Origin: Archivesica marissinica
Lineage: Eukaryota; Mollusca; Bivalvia; Venerida; Vesicomyidae
Length of the DNA stretch: 64,000 bases
NCBI GenBank assembly: GCA_014843695.1
Contig: CM026403.1
Coordinates: 48,101,927 to 48,165,926, forward strand
Direction of reading: 5' to 3'
Positions 32,601-43,321 of the stretch are shown one piece after another. The position numbers and the translations under genes were made by a program. Position 1 is the stretch's first letter; each line of letters starts with the position of its first letter. Under the pieces are notes generated by a model. It was not told the origin of the DNA and searched no databases. It saw nothing but the letters and a program-made list of their open reading frames with translations.

Positions 32601-34598
32601 GTAGTCCTTATTGTCTGTGTTATACAGATGTGGTGTAAGCCCGTTGATGTAGTCCTTATTGTCTGTGTTATACAGATGTGGTGTAAGCCCGTTGATGTAG
32701 TCCTTATTGTCTGTGTTATACAGATGTGGTGTAAGCCCGTTGATGTAGTCCTTATTGTCTGTGTTATACAGATGTGGTGTAAGCCCGTTGATGTAGTCCT
32801 TATTGTCTGTGTTATACAGATGTGGTGTAAGCCCGTTGATGTAGTCCTTATTGTCTGTGTTATACAGATGTGGTGTAAGCCCTTTTTTGTAATAGATCAC
32901 CCTGATGTCCGTCATCCGTATGTCCATCAACAATTTCTTCAAACGACATCTCCTAAACCGCTCAATGAATGTTGGTCAAACATGGCAGGAATGTTCCTTG
33001 GGTGAAGGTCTTTCAAAGTTGTTCAAAGAATTCCATGCAGAACTCTGGTTGCTATGGCAACAAAAAAAGGGAATTTGGGAATTTCTTTAAATATCTTGTC
33101 AGAAACTGTAGGCCTAGGGCTATCAAATTTAGCGTGTAGCTTCATCTAATGGACCTACAAAGATTGTTCAAATTATAGCCCTGGGGTCAAAAATGGCCCC
33201 ACCATTCTTTCTCAAACTATTTGACCTTATCTTACCGACCATGTTCCAGCCGTCACTTCCGCTTCCAACAATGTATAATACTGCTTTGTCGCTATGTACT
33301 TTTCCCTGCTGAGAATTTTGAAGCAATTAGAGTTTGTTTAAAAACTGCAGTCACATTGTGTCCCCATCACTTTGAAATTGTATGCAGGGTAAATGGAAAA
33401 TGTACAACAACGATATAGCACATCGTTGGAAGTAGAAAAGTGGCAGGTGGAACATAGTCTGTAAAATAAAGTCAAATAGAGTAAGGAATAGTAAAAAATC
33501 AGCAAATATCTTCATTTTACATGAATGCAGCGCAGCCATTATAGCCGACTTAATATCATCATATCAGAAGTCACGTGATCACCCGTCCTGGAGAAGTGAA
33601 GGGAAAAAAGTTTGATAAACAGATTTGTTTGTATGCCCACCCCTAGATTGTTCTTGTACAGCCGCTCAGACCGTGTCTCATTTATATGAAAAAGTTGGCA
33701 GTTTCTTACGGAGGTTGGTGCATCCAAGTACTGGTTAACCGCTGGAGCCGGCCTAGGAAAGGTGTTGTTAGGTAAATTGCCCGCCGGCGATATAGCCCAA
33801 AATGGTGCTGATGCAGGCGTATAACCCGAAATATAACGTAACTTCTTGTACAGATTTGCCAGAGCCAACTTACCATGAGAATGAAGAAGAGGAGTCTGAA
33901 GCAGAATATCAGCTTGAACCAGAGTTTAACACGGAACATATGCTTGAACCAGACCAAGAGTCACATCCTGAACAATTAGCACGTAAAGGTATTATATGTT
34001 TATTGTGTCCACAAGTACATTTGTCTGTCACTTTCATTAACTGTCCGCCTCCGTTGTCGAGTGGATAAGGTCGCTGACTTATATACCACTGTAACCTATC
34101 ATCACTGATGGTCACGGGTTCGAGCCCCGCTCAGGCCGTGTCTCATTTATATGAAAAAGTTTGCAATTTCTTACGGAGGTTGGAGCACCCAAGTACTGGT
34201 TAACTGGTAGCCTCTCCTTCATGGCGATGGATTCCATCAGGAATGAGGTCTCGAGAGTGAGTTGAAAGAACTTGTTTCGCAATGGAGCTAAAATAAATTT
34301 GTATAAACTAAACAGATTTCATTTTCACAAATTCGATAAAACATTAGATCTGTGTACAAAACCATGAATAATGTCTGGCATGTTGTTTGCAGGCTGCAAG
34401 AGGAAACGATGGACCATGGAGGAAGAAAATGATTTGGTGAAGGCATTCAAAGTACATATTATGGAAAAAAGAAACGTCAGTACACAGGAAATCAAAAGTG
34501 CCATAAACAAATATCACAGTTTAAAACAAAGATCAGAAGCTGTAATTCGAAGCAAGATTAATAATATCATCCTGGGAAAAGTAAAGTGTAATGTTTAA
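29682..34598 (+). CDS. Tyrosine-recombinase-like protein with SANT/Myb-like C-terminus (four exons, 5' incomplete)
   Basis: Exons 29682-29961, 31168-31363, 33854-33988 and 34393-34598 (stop) are in phase with GT-AG sites. Exon 1 carries TRKLRKYLATTTQ, matching the HxLR(H)xxAT helix of tyrosine recombinases, though His is replaced. Exon 2 carries ADHMGHSLAMHTDVYRL, i.e. the GH motif and a Tyr in the nucleophile position, then KVARVLLGLENG. Exon 3 is very acidic (ENEEEESEAEYQLEPE). Exon 4 has KRKRWTMEEENDLVKAF and KQRSEAVIRSKINNII, a Myb/SANT-like fold. This order is common in a multi-copy invertebrate and fish family probably domesticated or derived from Crypton- or DIRS-type recombinases. Upstream exons are not visible. 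No frame breaks were found in these exons. Confidence 0.7.
30880..31092 (+). mobile_element. tRNA-derived SINE (CTCTGGTATGGGAGGTCATG type)
   Basis: A degenerate A-box (AGGTAAGGTAGAGTG), B-box GAGTTCAAATCCC, and a body with GTCATACCAAAGACTTAAAA. Tail ACCCTATTCAAACAAACAAA. Lies in an intron of the recombinase-like gene. Confidence 0.72.
31548..31800 (-). mobile_element. SINE (CTCATTCCTGATGGAATCC family)
   Basis: On the minus strand the tRNA-like head includes GGTCCGGAGTTCGAGCCCCG, then CATGGCGATGGATTCCATCA, and the tail TTGTTTCGCAATCGAGC. Other pieces of this family: 34207-34314 (plus), 59600-59720, 63515-63585 and 63640-63830. Confidence 0.75.
31932..32886 (+). repeat. 48-bp minisatellite in an intron of the recombinase-like gene
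   Basis: About 20 copies with core GATGTAGTCCTTATTGTCTG and TATACAGATGTGGTGTAAG; the last 14 are almost identical. As 48 is a multiple of three, both strands stay open for 250-330 codons with a 16-residue period. There is no start context or flanking coding signal, so I treat it as non-coding. Confidence 0.93.
32940..33240 (+). repeat. Dispersed repeat fragment (relative of 38245-38900)
   Basis: Shares GGTGAAGGTCTTTCAAAGTT, CAAAGAATTCCATGCAGAA, GTGTAGCTTCATCTAATGG and 'TGGGGTCAAAAATGGCCCC' with the longer copy at 38.3-38.9 kb. Probably a non-autonomous element; class unknown. Confidence 0.6.
33640..33853 (+). mobile_element. 5'-truncated SINE whose target-site duplication contains a splice acceptor
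   Basis: The SINE body starts CCGCTCAGACCGTGTCTC after TTCTTGTACAG and ends CCGAAATATAACGTAAC before a second TTCTTGTACAG. The second copy is the acceptor of the recombinase-like exon 33854-33988, so insertion duplicated the polypyrimidine tract and AG. The SINE now lies immediately upstream of the acceptor in use. Confidence 0.85.
34045..34314 (+). mobile_element. Chimeric SINE: Ser/Leu-tRNA family head joined to another SINE's tail
   Basis: 34045-34206 matches the head and first body part of the 41872 SINE (CTCCGTTGTCGAGTGGATAA, GGTTCGAGCCCCG, CACCCAAGTACTGG). It then switches to CTTCATGGCGATGGATTCCA and the tail TTTCGCAATGGAGCTAAAAT of the other family. Confidence 0.75.
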
Positions 34599-34944
34599 CA
34601 GCTTTAACACATTTTAAAGTAGACAGATACATATGTATCTGTAAAGTAAAGACAACACTACTTGAAGATATGTTGGTAACAGTTTTAGATGCCTTGACAC
34701 ACAGAAACAATTTACACAAGACTATAATAGGTCATTGTAGACATCTGACTACAAACTATGTCAACCATTGGTAAAGTAGGTCTAAGAAATGACATTTTTA
34801 GCTCATCTATTTGAAAAATAGTGAGACTATACTACTCACCACAGCGTCGGCGATGGGTAAAGTTTTCTTTAATGAAGTCCAATATCCAAAGGTCATAACT
34901 CTATTTTGACAGAATTATGCCCTTTTTTAACTTAGAAATTTTGG

Positions 34945-35093
34945 TTAACCCTTTGCCTCATAATGCCACATTTCTCCGTGTCTAAAACAGCATTTGAAAA
35001 TGGTGACAAAAGAAGCCATTGCTCATGGCTTCTTTTGTCAGAGAAATAACCCAATTTTCTGAAATAAATTGATATTTTGAGGCAAAGGGTTAA
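34945..35093. mobile_element. piggyBac-like MITE with internal hairpin
   Basis: Ends TTAACCCTTTGCCTCA and TGAGGCAAAGGGTTAA are perfect 16-bp inverses including TTAA, the piggyBac target. The centre AAAAGAAGCCATTGCTCATG is followed by its near inverse, so the whole can fold. Related copy at 37129-37331. Confidence 0.83.
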
Positions 35094-35331
35094 AGTATTT
35101 GGTTAAGTACTCCTATCTCAAAAAACTACTGAGGATATTGGCCTGAAACTTCACGTGCCTTCTTAGTGATAAACCCTACTTAACTAACAGGGGATAGGGG
35201 GTCTTATATGAATTTAATGCAAATTATTTCCCTTTTTGGACTTAGAAAATATGGTTACAGTTTTTGGTTAAGTACTATATTTCAATAAACAGTAGGAATA
35301 TTGACTTTGGCACATGGACTTGTGCGTGTAG

Positions 35332-35545
35332 GTATAAACACCGCACGATAATCACAACATTATCGGAAGAGTCCATTGACTTGCTATAGCTGTTTTTATA
35401 TTACTATTTATAGGCAAACGTTACCATTCAATTTTATAGACTACACAATAGTCAATTTGTATATGACGTCGTAATATAAAATCACCTATAACAAGTCAAT
35501 GGACTCTTCCGATAATGTTGTGATTATCGTGCGGTGTTTATAACA
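35332..35545. mobile_element. Hairpin MITE with ~52-bp arms
   Basis: The left arm from GTATAAACACCGCACG to TCCATTGACTTG and the right arm from CAAGTCAATGGACTC to GCGGTGTTTATAAC are essentially perfect inverses around ~110 bp. The ends contain TATAA; target duplication could be TA or TATA. No coding capacity. Confidence 0.86.
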
Positions 35546-35985
35546 TCAAGACTTTTATCTCATCATCGTCTAAAGTGTATTGACACAAAACTGCATACAA
35601 GTCTTCATAGGCATCAAACCTGCTGAGATAATAGGGGTAGATAACTCTTTGAAAATAAAATGCAAATTATAGACTTGTTGAACTTGGGCATTCCGGGTTA
35701 GTTGGACTGAACATAAGTTTATATTTTTGTTACATATGATTCGAATATTCGAGCGCGCTGTCTTATGGACAGCTCATGTTATAAGTTCATGTGACGTTCT
35801 AGTTTTATGTAAATTTTGATCACAGTACTTGTGAGACTGTACTGCACCGTAATTCTAATTCCACAATCCTGTAATTGTGCCGGGGACATAATGTTTTTGC
35901 CCTGTCGGTTGGTTGGTTGTGTTGTGTGTTTGTTGGACAACTTTAACACACACACACATTGTAGGTTTCAGAGGAATACGGTAAA

Positions 35986-36213
35986 ATGGGTGAATATTTT
36001 CCAGTTGCTTTTATTTACTTTTTTGATGACTTTGAATGTAGTCAGACACTACAGTTTAATCATGACCAAGAGATGGATATTATTGATTTTTATCAGTTTG
36101 GAAGGAATCTCATTGGGTTTTATTCAGTTGGAGAGTTTCAGGAATGTAAACAGTTTTGTTTGAATAACCAGTTTACTTTTGTTGCATTTGCTATTCAGTT
36201 AGGTAACATTTAA
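35986..36213 (+). CDS. Unrecognised open reading frame, possible exon
   Basis: A 75-codon frame (MGEYFPVAFIYFFDDF... ending AIQLGNI) with normal amino-acid variety and a preceding acceptor-like TAGGTTTCAG at 35963-35974. I recognise no domain. It may be an alternative 3' exon of the recombinase-like gene or chance. Confidence 0.2.
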   Translation: MGEYFPVAFIYFFDDFECSQTLQFNHDQEMDIIDFYQFGRNLIGFYSVGEFQECKQFCLNNQFTFVAFAIQLGNI

Positions 36214-37128
36214 TGCCAAAAACTTGTGATGTTGAATAATTAATGGGTGCAGTGTCTGGAGATATCTTACTTACATAGTATACAAAAGTGCTTAAAAGTA
36301 CTATTCTCTAAAATGAAGAAGTTGTAGGGAGTATACTGGGATCAGTTTGTCTGTCTGTAGACGCCGTCTTGTCAGTTCTTCATCTTCATGGATGAAACTT
36401 CACAGGGTTGATTGTTATCAAGTCTAGTAGTGCATATCGTCGGCACATTTGGGTGGGATGATTTATCACAGAGTTGTGGCCCTTTGTTTTTTTAGCAATA
36501 TAATGTGCATACAGATTCTTATCCACACTTCATCTCTAAAACCTGTAACTGGCATTGGATAAACTTTCACAGAATTGACTCAAGTACCAAGTCTAGTTAT
36601 CTATGATTGCATGCATGGACTCCATAAAAAAAAATCAAATATCTGTCCATGTTGCATTTAGTAATGCTTTCTTTTTGTGTCAAAGCAATATGCAGGGGGT
36701 ATTCCATCATTTTCAGTGATATTTCTGGTTAGGTAATGGATAGCTTTTATGTCACTTGCAATCAGTCATGAACTTGTTTTGCACATTCTTCTTAAATTTT
36801 TGTCAGAATGTTATCAAACTGGTGTAAGGGTCATTTCAGGTAAAAAACTATGTCAACGGAAAACCTTTGTGACGGCCACATTTTGACTTTTACGATGATT
36901 TATATTCTTAGAATACCTGTAGTTCCCTTATGAACTTGTGATTTTTAAGTTTTAACATTTTGAAGAGGTAAAAGAAATCGCAACACAAAGTAGCATGTCC
37001 ATGAGTAGGACAAAAGCCCACTGCTTAACATAATAATATAAGAAATAATATTTTTTTAAATAAACTGATATTTTGTTTATTTGCTTTGAATATGGAATTA
37101 AGTACTAAATGCAATTTAAGCATATCAA

Positions 37129-37331
37129 TTAACCCGTTGCCTCATAATACCGGGTCTTTTGAAAACTTTGTGACAAAAGAAGCCATTACTCATAACGAGC
37201 AATGGCTTCTTTTTCCACAATGTTTTCCATTCTGTCAGTGAGAAATAATCCATTTTTTTATAAATAAATTGATTTTTTTTATTGGCTTTGAATTTGAGTG
37301 TCCAAAATATGCTTATTAGGCAAAGGGTTAA
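37129..37331. mobile_element. piggyBac-like MITE, diverged copy
   Basis: TTAACCCGTTGCCTCATAAT at the left and GGCAAAGGGTTAA at the right, sharing the internal AAAAGAAGCCATTACTC hairpin word with 34945-35093. Confidence 0.78.
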
Positions 37332-37589
37332 TCTGGACATACTCATTTTGCAAAGGAGCTTTAATATGAGTTATATTTGTTTAAAATTGTACAGCAGTTA
37401 TGTATTTTGGCATCCATTTGCCTCATTTGCACATTTTGGAATCTTCCAAATTCAAATAGGCGTAGTTATGGCCCCCTTAAGTACTTTACTTCCATTGTTG
37501 ACCTGTACCCATTTTCTATGCCATTTTTAAGGGGGAGGGAGACATCTGTTTTTGGACAAAAACCCCTTCTAGTTTTTAGCTGTACTGGC

Positions 37590-38240
37590 CCTTATGGGAT
37601 GGTGGTGTCTCGTCCGTCGTTAACTTTTTTTCTCGTTAAGAGCATAGAGATTTCATCGGATCTTTACCAAACTGTACCACAATATTGATATTAACAATAG
37701 CTCGGATGAGTTTGAAAACCAGCCATATCGCATACTAACAGTTATGGCCCTTGATTTAGTTAAAAATGCTATATTTTGTCTTAAGAGCCCAGAGCCTTTG
37801 TTTTTCATCGGATCTTTACCAAACTTTATACCATATTGTTGATACTAATAATAGCTTGGATGAGTGAAAATAACACATCGCACAAGTAACAGCAGAGTTA
37901 TGGCCCTTGATTTAGTCAAAAATGCTATATTTTAGAACCTTTAATTTTCATTTGATCTTTACAAAAATCTACCACATTGTTGATTAAAATCTGGGATGAG
38001 TTCGAAAACCAGCCAAATCAGACATTAAACAGCAGGGCCATGGCCCTTGATTAAGTTAAAAGCGGTGCAATTCGCGTTGAAACGAGCGTTCTGATTGGAT
38101 TACGATTATTCTTGATATAAAAAAACATCTTGTTACATTCTAATAATCCAATCAGAACGCTCGTTTCAACGCGAATTGCGCCGCTTTAGAAATTTTCAAA
38201 ACAAATTGAAAATTCTACGAATCCCTGTGGCCCTCATGGG
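37590..38240 (+). repeat. Diverged ~120-bp tandem repeat
   Basis: Three diverged units with ATCGGATCTTTACCAAACT, TAGCTCGGATGAGTTTGAA and TTATGGCCCTTGATTTAGT. The third is interrupted by the hairpin MITE at 38059-38187. It leads into the dispersed repeat starting GCTCACCTGAGC. Confidence 0.7.
38059..38187. mobile_element. Hairpin MITE with ~43-bp arms
   Basis: Left arm AAGCGGTGCAATTCGCGTTG... and right arm ...CAACGCGAATTGCGCCGCTT are inverses with one or two mismatches. Inner parts GTTCTGATTGGATTA and TAATCCAATCAGAAC also pair. Confidence 0.86.
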
Positions 38241-38244
38241 CCTC

Positions 38245-38900
38245 TTGTTTAGCTCACCTGAGCAGGAAGCGCTCAAGGTGAGCTATTGTGATCACTCATC
38301 GTCCGTCTGTTCACAATTTCTTTATCTCCTCCTAAAGTACTTATAAAGTACCAAATTTGGTAGAAAGGATCCTTGTGTGAAGGTCTTTAAAAATTGTTCA
38401 AAGAATTCCATTCCATGCAGAATTGGTTGCCACGGGAAATTTGTGAAAATCTTCTTGTTCAAAACCGTAACGCACAGGGTTACACAATTTGGTGTGTAGC
38501 ATCATCTAGTGGACCTCTACCAATTTCGTTCAAATTGGCCCCAGCCCCGGGGTCAGAAGTTTTAATATAGTGAAAATTTAAACAAAAAATCTTCTTGGCC
38601 CAAACCGTAATGCCCAGGGTTACAAAATTTGGTGTGTAGCATCGTCTAGCTAGTGGACATCTACAAAGATTGTTCAAATCGTGACCCTGGGGTCAAAATT
38701 GGCCCCACCCCGGGAGTCAGAAGTTTTACATAGACTTATATAGTGAAAACTTTAATAATCTTCTTGACCCAAACAAGTAAATCCCAGAACCCTGATATTT
38801 GGTGTGTAGCAGTGGACCTCTGCCGAGATTGTTCAAATTATGCCCATGGGGTCAAAATTAGCCCCTCCCTGCAAATTGCTCAGGTGAACGATGGCCCTCT
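38245..38900 (+). repeat. Dispersed GCTCACCTGAGC-type repeat
   Basis: Starts AGCTCACCTGAGCAGGAAGC followed by an inverted GGTGAGCT; internal ~150-bp subrepeats each hold TTTGGTGTGTAGCATC and CCCTGGGGTCAAAA; ends near TTGCTCAGGTGAACGATGGC. This end structure is frequent in bivalve DNA; class not assigned. Confidence 0.65.
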
Positions 38901-39703
38901 TATTTTGCATACGTTTTCTTTCCTGCCTCGTAGATAGCTTTTGAAGTTTTGACCTGATACTAAGGACAAATTAACTTAGTGAAGTGTTTTACATTTTGTT
39001 CCACATGGGAGTTTTGTTTAGAAAGTAGTTCTAAATAAAAAACATTATTCAAGAATACCCTAAATAAAAAACATTATTCAAGAATACCGAGTAGCTTTTA
39101 TTTTTCCCCACTGATGAATCACTAAAAAAATCAATCTTGACAGCAATACCAACTGCACCTGTTGCCGAATGGTAGTGTTAAAACACTGCTATCTGGATCG
39201 TTATGGGTTTGATCTAGTCTGGCAGTGTTGCAGCATGGCTCTATATGAGAACATGATGTCTATTTTGTGCTGTTGGAGTTGTGAGGAATGATCTGTTGGG
39301 AGACGTAACTACCTGTATGTCTGGATTTGCATTGACAACGTCTATGTGTAGGATATTGTATTTATATGTGACGTCTGGGTTTAATTGAATCAGTTCATCC
39401 GGCAGGCATTACATGCAAATGTTGACATGAGCGGTGCTATGTATGTCAATATCGGAGTCTGCCCTACGTAAAATGCGGATGCGATACCGAAAGGGCAGCT
39501 AAAAATAGTAACAGAAAAACATCTATAATCAAATATCCAAAAGGATCCGATAGGAAGACTACAGCCACCAACTATAGACACTGATAAGTGTTCTGGTAGC
39601 GACATGTGGGGTATATATATATTCTGTATATATATAAAGTTAAGGGTTCCCAACTAAACCCCAGTACACTGTTTTATAACGAGACCCCGTAACTTCCAAC
39701 ATT

Positions 39704-39705
<2 letters not shown>

Positions 39706-39737
<32 letters not shown>
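39706..39737 (+). repeat. (TA)n microsatellite
   Basis: About 14 TA dinucleotides; similar short runs lie near 40845-40863, 50498-50519 and 52578-52600. Confidence 0.95.
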
Positions 39738-39741
<4 letters not shown>

Positions 39742-39754
39742 GAAACATGGCCTG

Positions 39755-40156
39755 ATGCGGGGTCTTTTTCGATTTAAAACCTTTTCTGTGGGGCATTTTC
39801 CAGACACGGGGCCTATAATATGCCCCGCAACTGTGACACCTATTTTCACAGTCGTTATCGTTTTGTTGTTCCTTTGGGATTATTTCCCACAACTCGGTTT
39901 CCCATCGAAATGTATACACCTGATGCAAGGATTACCGCCCTTAGACGAAGAGCTGAAACCGGAAGCATTCCATAACATTATATACGGCATCGCTCGGTTT
40001 TATTCGCTTCTTTGTGTTTGCGAAAGAAACAACAACAACAACAACAACAGGAACACGAGTACTGGAAAAGGGTATCTACATCTATTTTTTTTATTACGGT
40101 ACGCTATATTTCATGGCCACCTAACAGGCAATGAGGAAACTTGCGGAATATTTTGA
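39755..40156 (+). CDS. Unrecognised 133-codon open frame, doubtful
   Basis: Has one hydrophobic stretch (VTPIFTVVIVLLFLWDYF), a segment GLPPLDEELKPEAFHNIIYG and an Asn run from AAC repeats. It contains no family I recognise. It could be an exon of a diverged gene or a fortuitous frame. Confidence 0.18.
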   Translation: MRGLFRFKTFSVGHFPDTGPIICPATVTPIFTVVIVLLFLWDYFPQLGFPSKCIHLMQGLPPLDEELKPEAFHNIIYGIARFYSLLCVCERNNNNNNNRNTSTGKGYLHLFFLLRYAIFHGHLTGNEETCGIF

Positions 40157-40185
40157 TTATGAGGTTACGACGTGATATGGTAATA

Positions 40186-40262
40186 GTCAAATCGTCCGCT
40201 ATTTATTCAAATCGTCCGCTATTTATTCAAATCGTCCGCTATTTATTCAAATCGTCCGCTAC
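40186..40262 (+). repeat. 20-bp tandem repeat
   Basis: Four copies of AAATCGTCCGCTATTTATTC, the last diverging. Nearby text repeats AAACGTCCGAT. Confidence 0.93.
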
Positions 40263-40319
40263 TGCATTTTACAATAGTCAAAACGTCCGATATATCCATT
40301 TAACTATCATTTATGTATG

Positions 40320-41870
40320 AAATAAGGCGACGTTTTGACTATATATTTTTAATAATAACGGGCGTTGTCAACAATTTTTGAAAGGGGGTTCATAGGTTTG
40401 ACATGACGTCACTGTTGGTGTACCCCGCTTATCGGCAGATTCAACGCAGCACACTGGCCGGGCTCAATAACGAATTTCCTTATAGGTGATTAACTCTGTC
40501 TTCGTAGGTGTCTATGCATGTACATGTACACCTTCTTAGAATCTACATTATTTGTTAAATGCATTGAGCATACTTCTCTGACTGAATATTGAATAGTGTA
40601 GCCCCTTATTAAACGACACAACTGCGCAGGCTGGTCTGTGACTAAACTGGTCGCATAGGACCCATTTTGTCATGTCGTGTATACACGGCCGAGTTTCGTA
40701 ACGAAAGGTGTTCTACATGAGCTCAACTCGAGTGGAAAACATGCTCGGATATTGGGACAAATTTACGTGAATTTTACGATAACTTCGGAAGATAATCATG
40801 CATACTCGGAAAGACAATATAGCCACCTTTTGGACCGAATTATCTATATATATATATATATATGTAACATTTCACATAGTTCTTTCTATAACTGTCAGTC
40901 TAAGTCTAACTAAATGCATTTATCCACTGCTTGAGGAAAATCAAAGATATCGATATACTTCCTAGTCGCCGTTGAGCATGTCACTTTAACTGTTAACCCT
41001 CTAAATATAGCTCTCAAAATATGTGTTTTTAACATAGGTTACTAAGGAAAAGACAGAGGCGTTACACCTACATGTACGTCGAAAGTTTCTTTTGGTACCC
41101 AGCTTCATACGCTACAACATCGATAAGCGGGATACAGCTAAACAAAACTGCCCGGATTATAAAACGATCAATAGGTTGTGAAGCAGCCAAGTTAGCTATG
41201 GGGGTCCAGGGGCATGCAAATTCACTAGTAAAAAAACATGCTGCCTCAAAATAGGTGGTTCGTATGAAGCCATCAAACCTCCCCTTCCTACGCCCTTGAA
41301 TATTTTGGCAACTTAAAGATAAAGTTTTTTTTTCAGACAGCAATACACAAATATGTAGACATTGCTTCCTGTAAGCTCTCAAATTATGTTGTATATATTT
41401 GCGTTAGGACGCAATATTAATGAATTTTCATGACACATTTGGATGTTATATTCACTACTACCGTGCAAAGGGTTAAAGGACCATGCTGGCAAACAGTGTA
41501 GATATATACCAGGGTACGTTAACATACTTTAACACACCCCTGTGTACGTTCACCACTCTAATTAGTGTCACAACTTAACTCGCACATCTCAACAATTATT
41601 TAGGTTATTTAATCATCATCAATGGTCCTTAATCCGCATTTTTCTCTGAAGTTATTGAACTGAAATCAGTTCTCTAATTTATTCACACACGCACACACGC
41701 ACACGCACACACACACAGGTGATTATTAATTAATTATAATTAACATGTTTATTAATGATTGGTCGCCTATGTAAACTGTTTTGCATTTGATTGATTCACA
41801 GATCGGTGATTATATCTACTAATAATCATCATATTGTTTGTCAAGTATCTAAATTTAGTATGTTTTAACC
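40320..41870. other. No supported gene
   Basis: Short frames only. Contains a (CA)-rich microsatellite at ~41680-41718 and a fragment AAAGGGTTAAAGGACCATGC near 41467 related to the TTAA MITE at 42928. Confidence 0.4.
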
Positions 41871-42154
41871 AGTCCGCCTCCGTGGTCGAGTGGTTAAGGT
41901 CGCTGACTTGTATACCACTGTAACCTATCATCACTGATGGTCACGGGTTCGAGCCCCGCTCAGGCCGTGTCTCATTTATATGAAAAAGTTGGCAGTTTCT
42001 TACGGAGGTTGGTGCACCCAAGTACTGGTTAACCGCTGGAGCCTGCCCAGGAAAGGTGTTGTTAAGTAAACAGCCCGGCGATATAGCCCAAAATGGTGCT
42101 GATGCAGGCGTAAAACCCGAAATATAACATAACATATTGTTTTAACCAAAAAAA
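41866..42154 (+). mobile_element. tRNA-Ser/Leu-derived SINE, full-length reference copy
   Basis: Head GCCTCCGTGGTCGAGTGGTT, B-box GGTTCGAGCCCCG, body GTTGGTGCACCCAAGTACTG and GCCCAAAATGGTGCTGATGC, tail CCGAAATATAACATAACATA. The target-site duplication TGTTTTAACCA is visible on both sides. Confidence 0.92.
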
Positions 42155-42182
42155 TAGTATATCTAATTATCCTTTTACCAGA

Positions 42183-42298
42183 GTTTGACATATATTTTTT
42201 ATCAGATAGTGGAACTAGTTTGACATATTTGTTTTATCAGATAGTGGAACTAGTTTGACATATTTGTTTTATCAGATAGTGGAACTAGTTTGACATAA
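42183..42298 (+). repeat. 35-bp tandem repeat
   Basis: Three copies of TTGACATATTTGTTTTATCA plus GATAGTGGAACTAG. Followed by four diverged GGTACGTTTTGACCCGA words. Confidence 0.88.
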
Positions 42299-42927
42299 AG
42301 CATACTATTTGGAGATGGTACGTTTTGATCCGACTCTTGGTACGTTTTGACCCGACGGTTTTTGATACGTTTTGGCATTGGTACGTTTTGACCCGAACCC
42401 TTAGCATGAGCGTAACCTCATACCGGTCTCTATCATAAATAATGCTGTTATATGAATTTCATAACAATAGATGTTATATAACAGTTTTATGTGTTCAGTA
42501 GAAACATTTTCATGTAAAAGAAAGAGATTAGCAATGTACCATGTTTCAACTAACCTGTTTTTTGTTAAGGATTATTTATTTGGCAATATATTATCATGTT
42601 TCTCTTTGCATTTATCCACTAAAAGCATAGCATTTCATATTTTCTCCTGTATCATACAAACAAGAGTGTTGACCTGTTCGTGTTATTGTCCCTCTTTAGT
42701 TAAGGTGAATATCTAATGATTTTTTTCATTAATGTGATGCTTTCATCTAATGATTTTTTAAAAAATCTAATTGTTGATTGAAAGGGAATGCATTTGAATT
42801 TTGCATGCAATTCATCGGCCAATAGTATGCCAGATGAAAAGTAAAAAGACTAGATTAGTAATTATACCTTAATCCTCCCTGAATGATTGGTGAATATAAC
42901 AATGTTCATTTTTTACTACATGGTGTA

Positions 42928-43166
42928 TTAACCCATTTAGTCCTAGAGTCCATTTAAAGGACGATGCCAGTAAACAGTGTAGATCCAGATGAACTGGCTC
43001 ATACCGAGCCGTCTCATCAGGATCTGCACAGTTTGGAAGTATTTTACATAAAACACCCCTTATATGAATTGACTGGTCTGAATTTCCTTGAACTAATTGG
43101 CTTAAATTAGAAGAAAAAACGAGAGTTCATGCCAGGAATATGGGGGTTAAATAATTTAATGGGTTA
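42928..43166. mobile_element. TTAA-flanked MITE
   Basis: Left TTAACCCATTTAGTCC and right ATTTAATGGGTTAA are imperfect inverses with TTAA, like piggyBac-type elements. Different interior from the 34945 family. Confidence 0.65.
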
Positions 43167-43321
43167 AATTCTGACGAAATGATGTGAATGCCATGCTTAT
43201 TGTAATGGTATGGAAAAGTCTGTAAATGATGCTCAAAGTTGGCAAACATTTCCAAGCCAGTGTGGAGGATAATTCCAGATACAAATGGCGCAAACTTTGG
43301 ACATCATATTCCAAATCGTTG

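Noticed and set aside
31959..32942. 327-codon minus-strand frame with a 16-residue repeat (NGLTPHLYNTDNKDYI)
   Set aside because: The 48-bp satellite is a multiple of three and keeps both strands open; no exon signals, and it lies in an intron of a plus-strand gene.
41872..41960. tRNA-Ser/Leu gene
   Set aside because: Part of a repeated SINE with target-site duplications.
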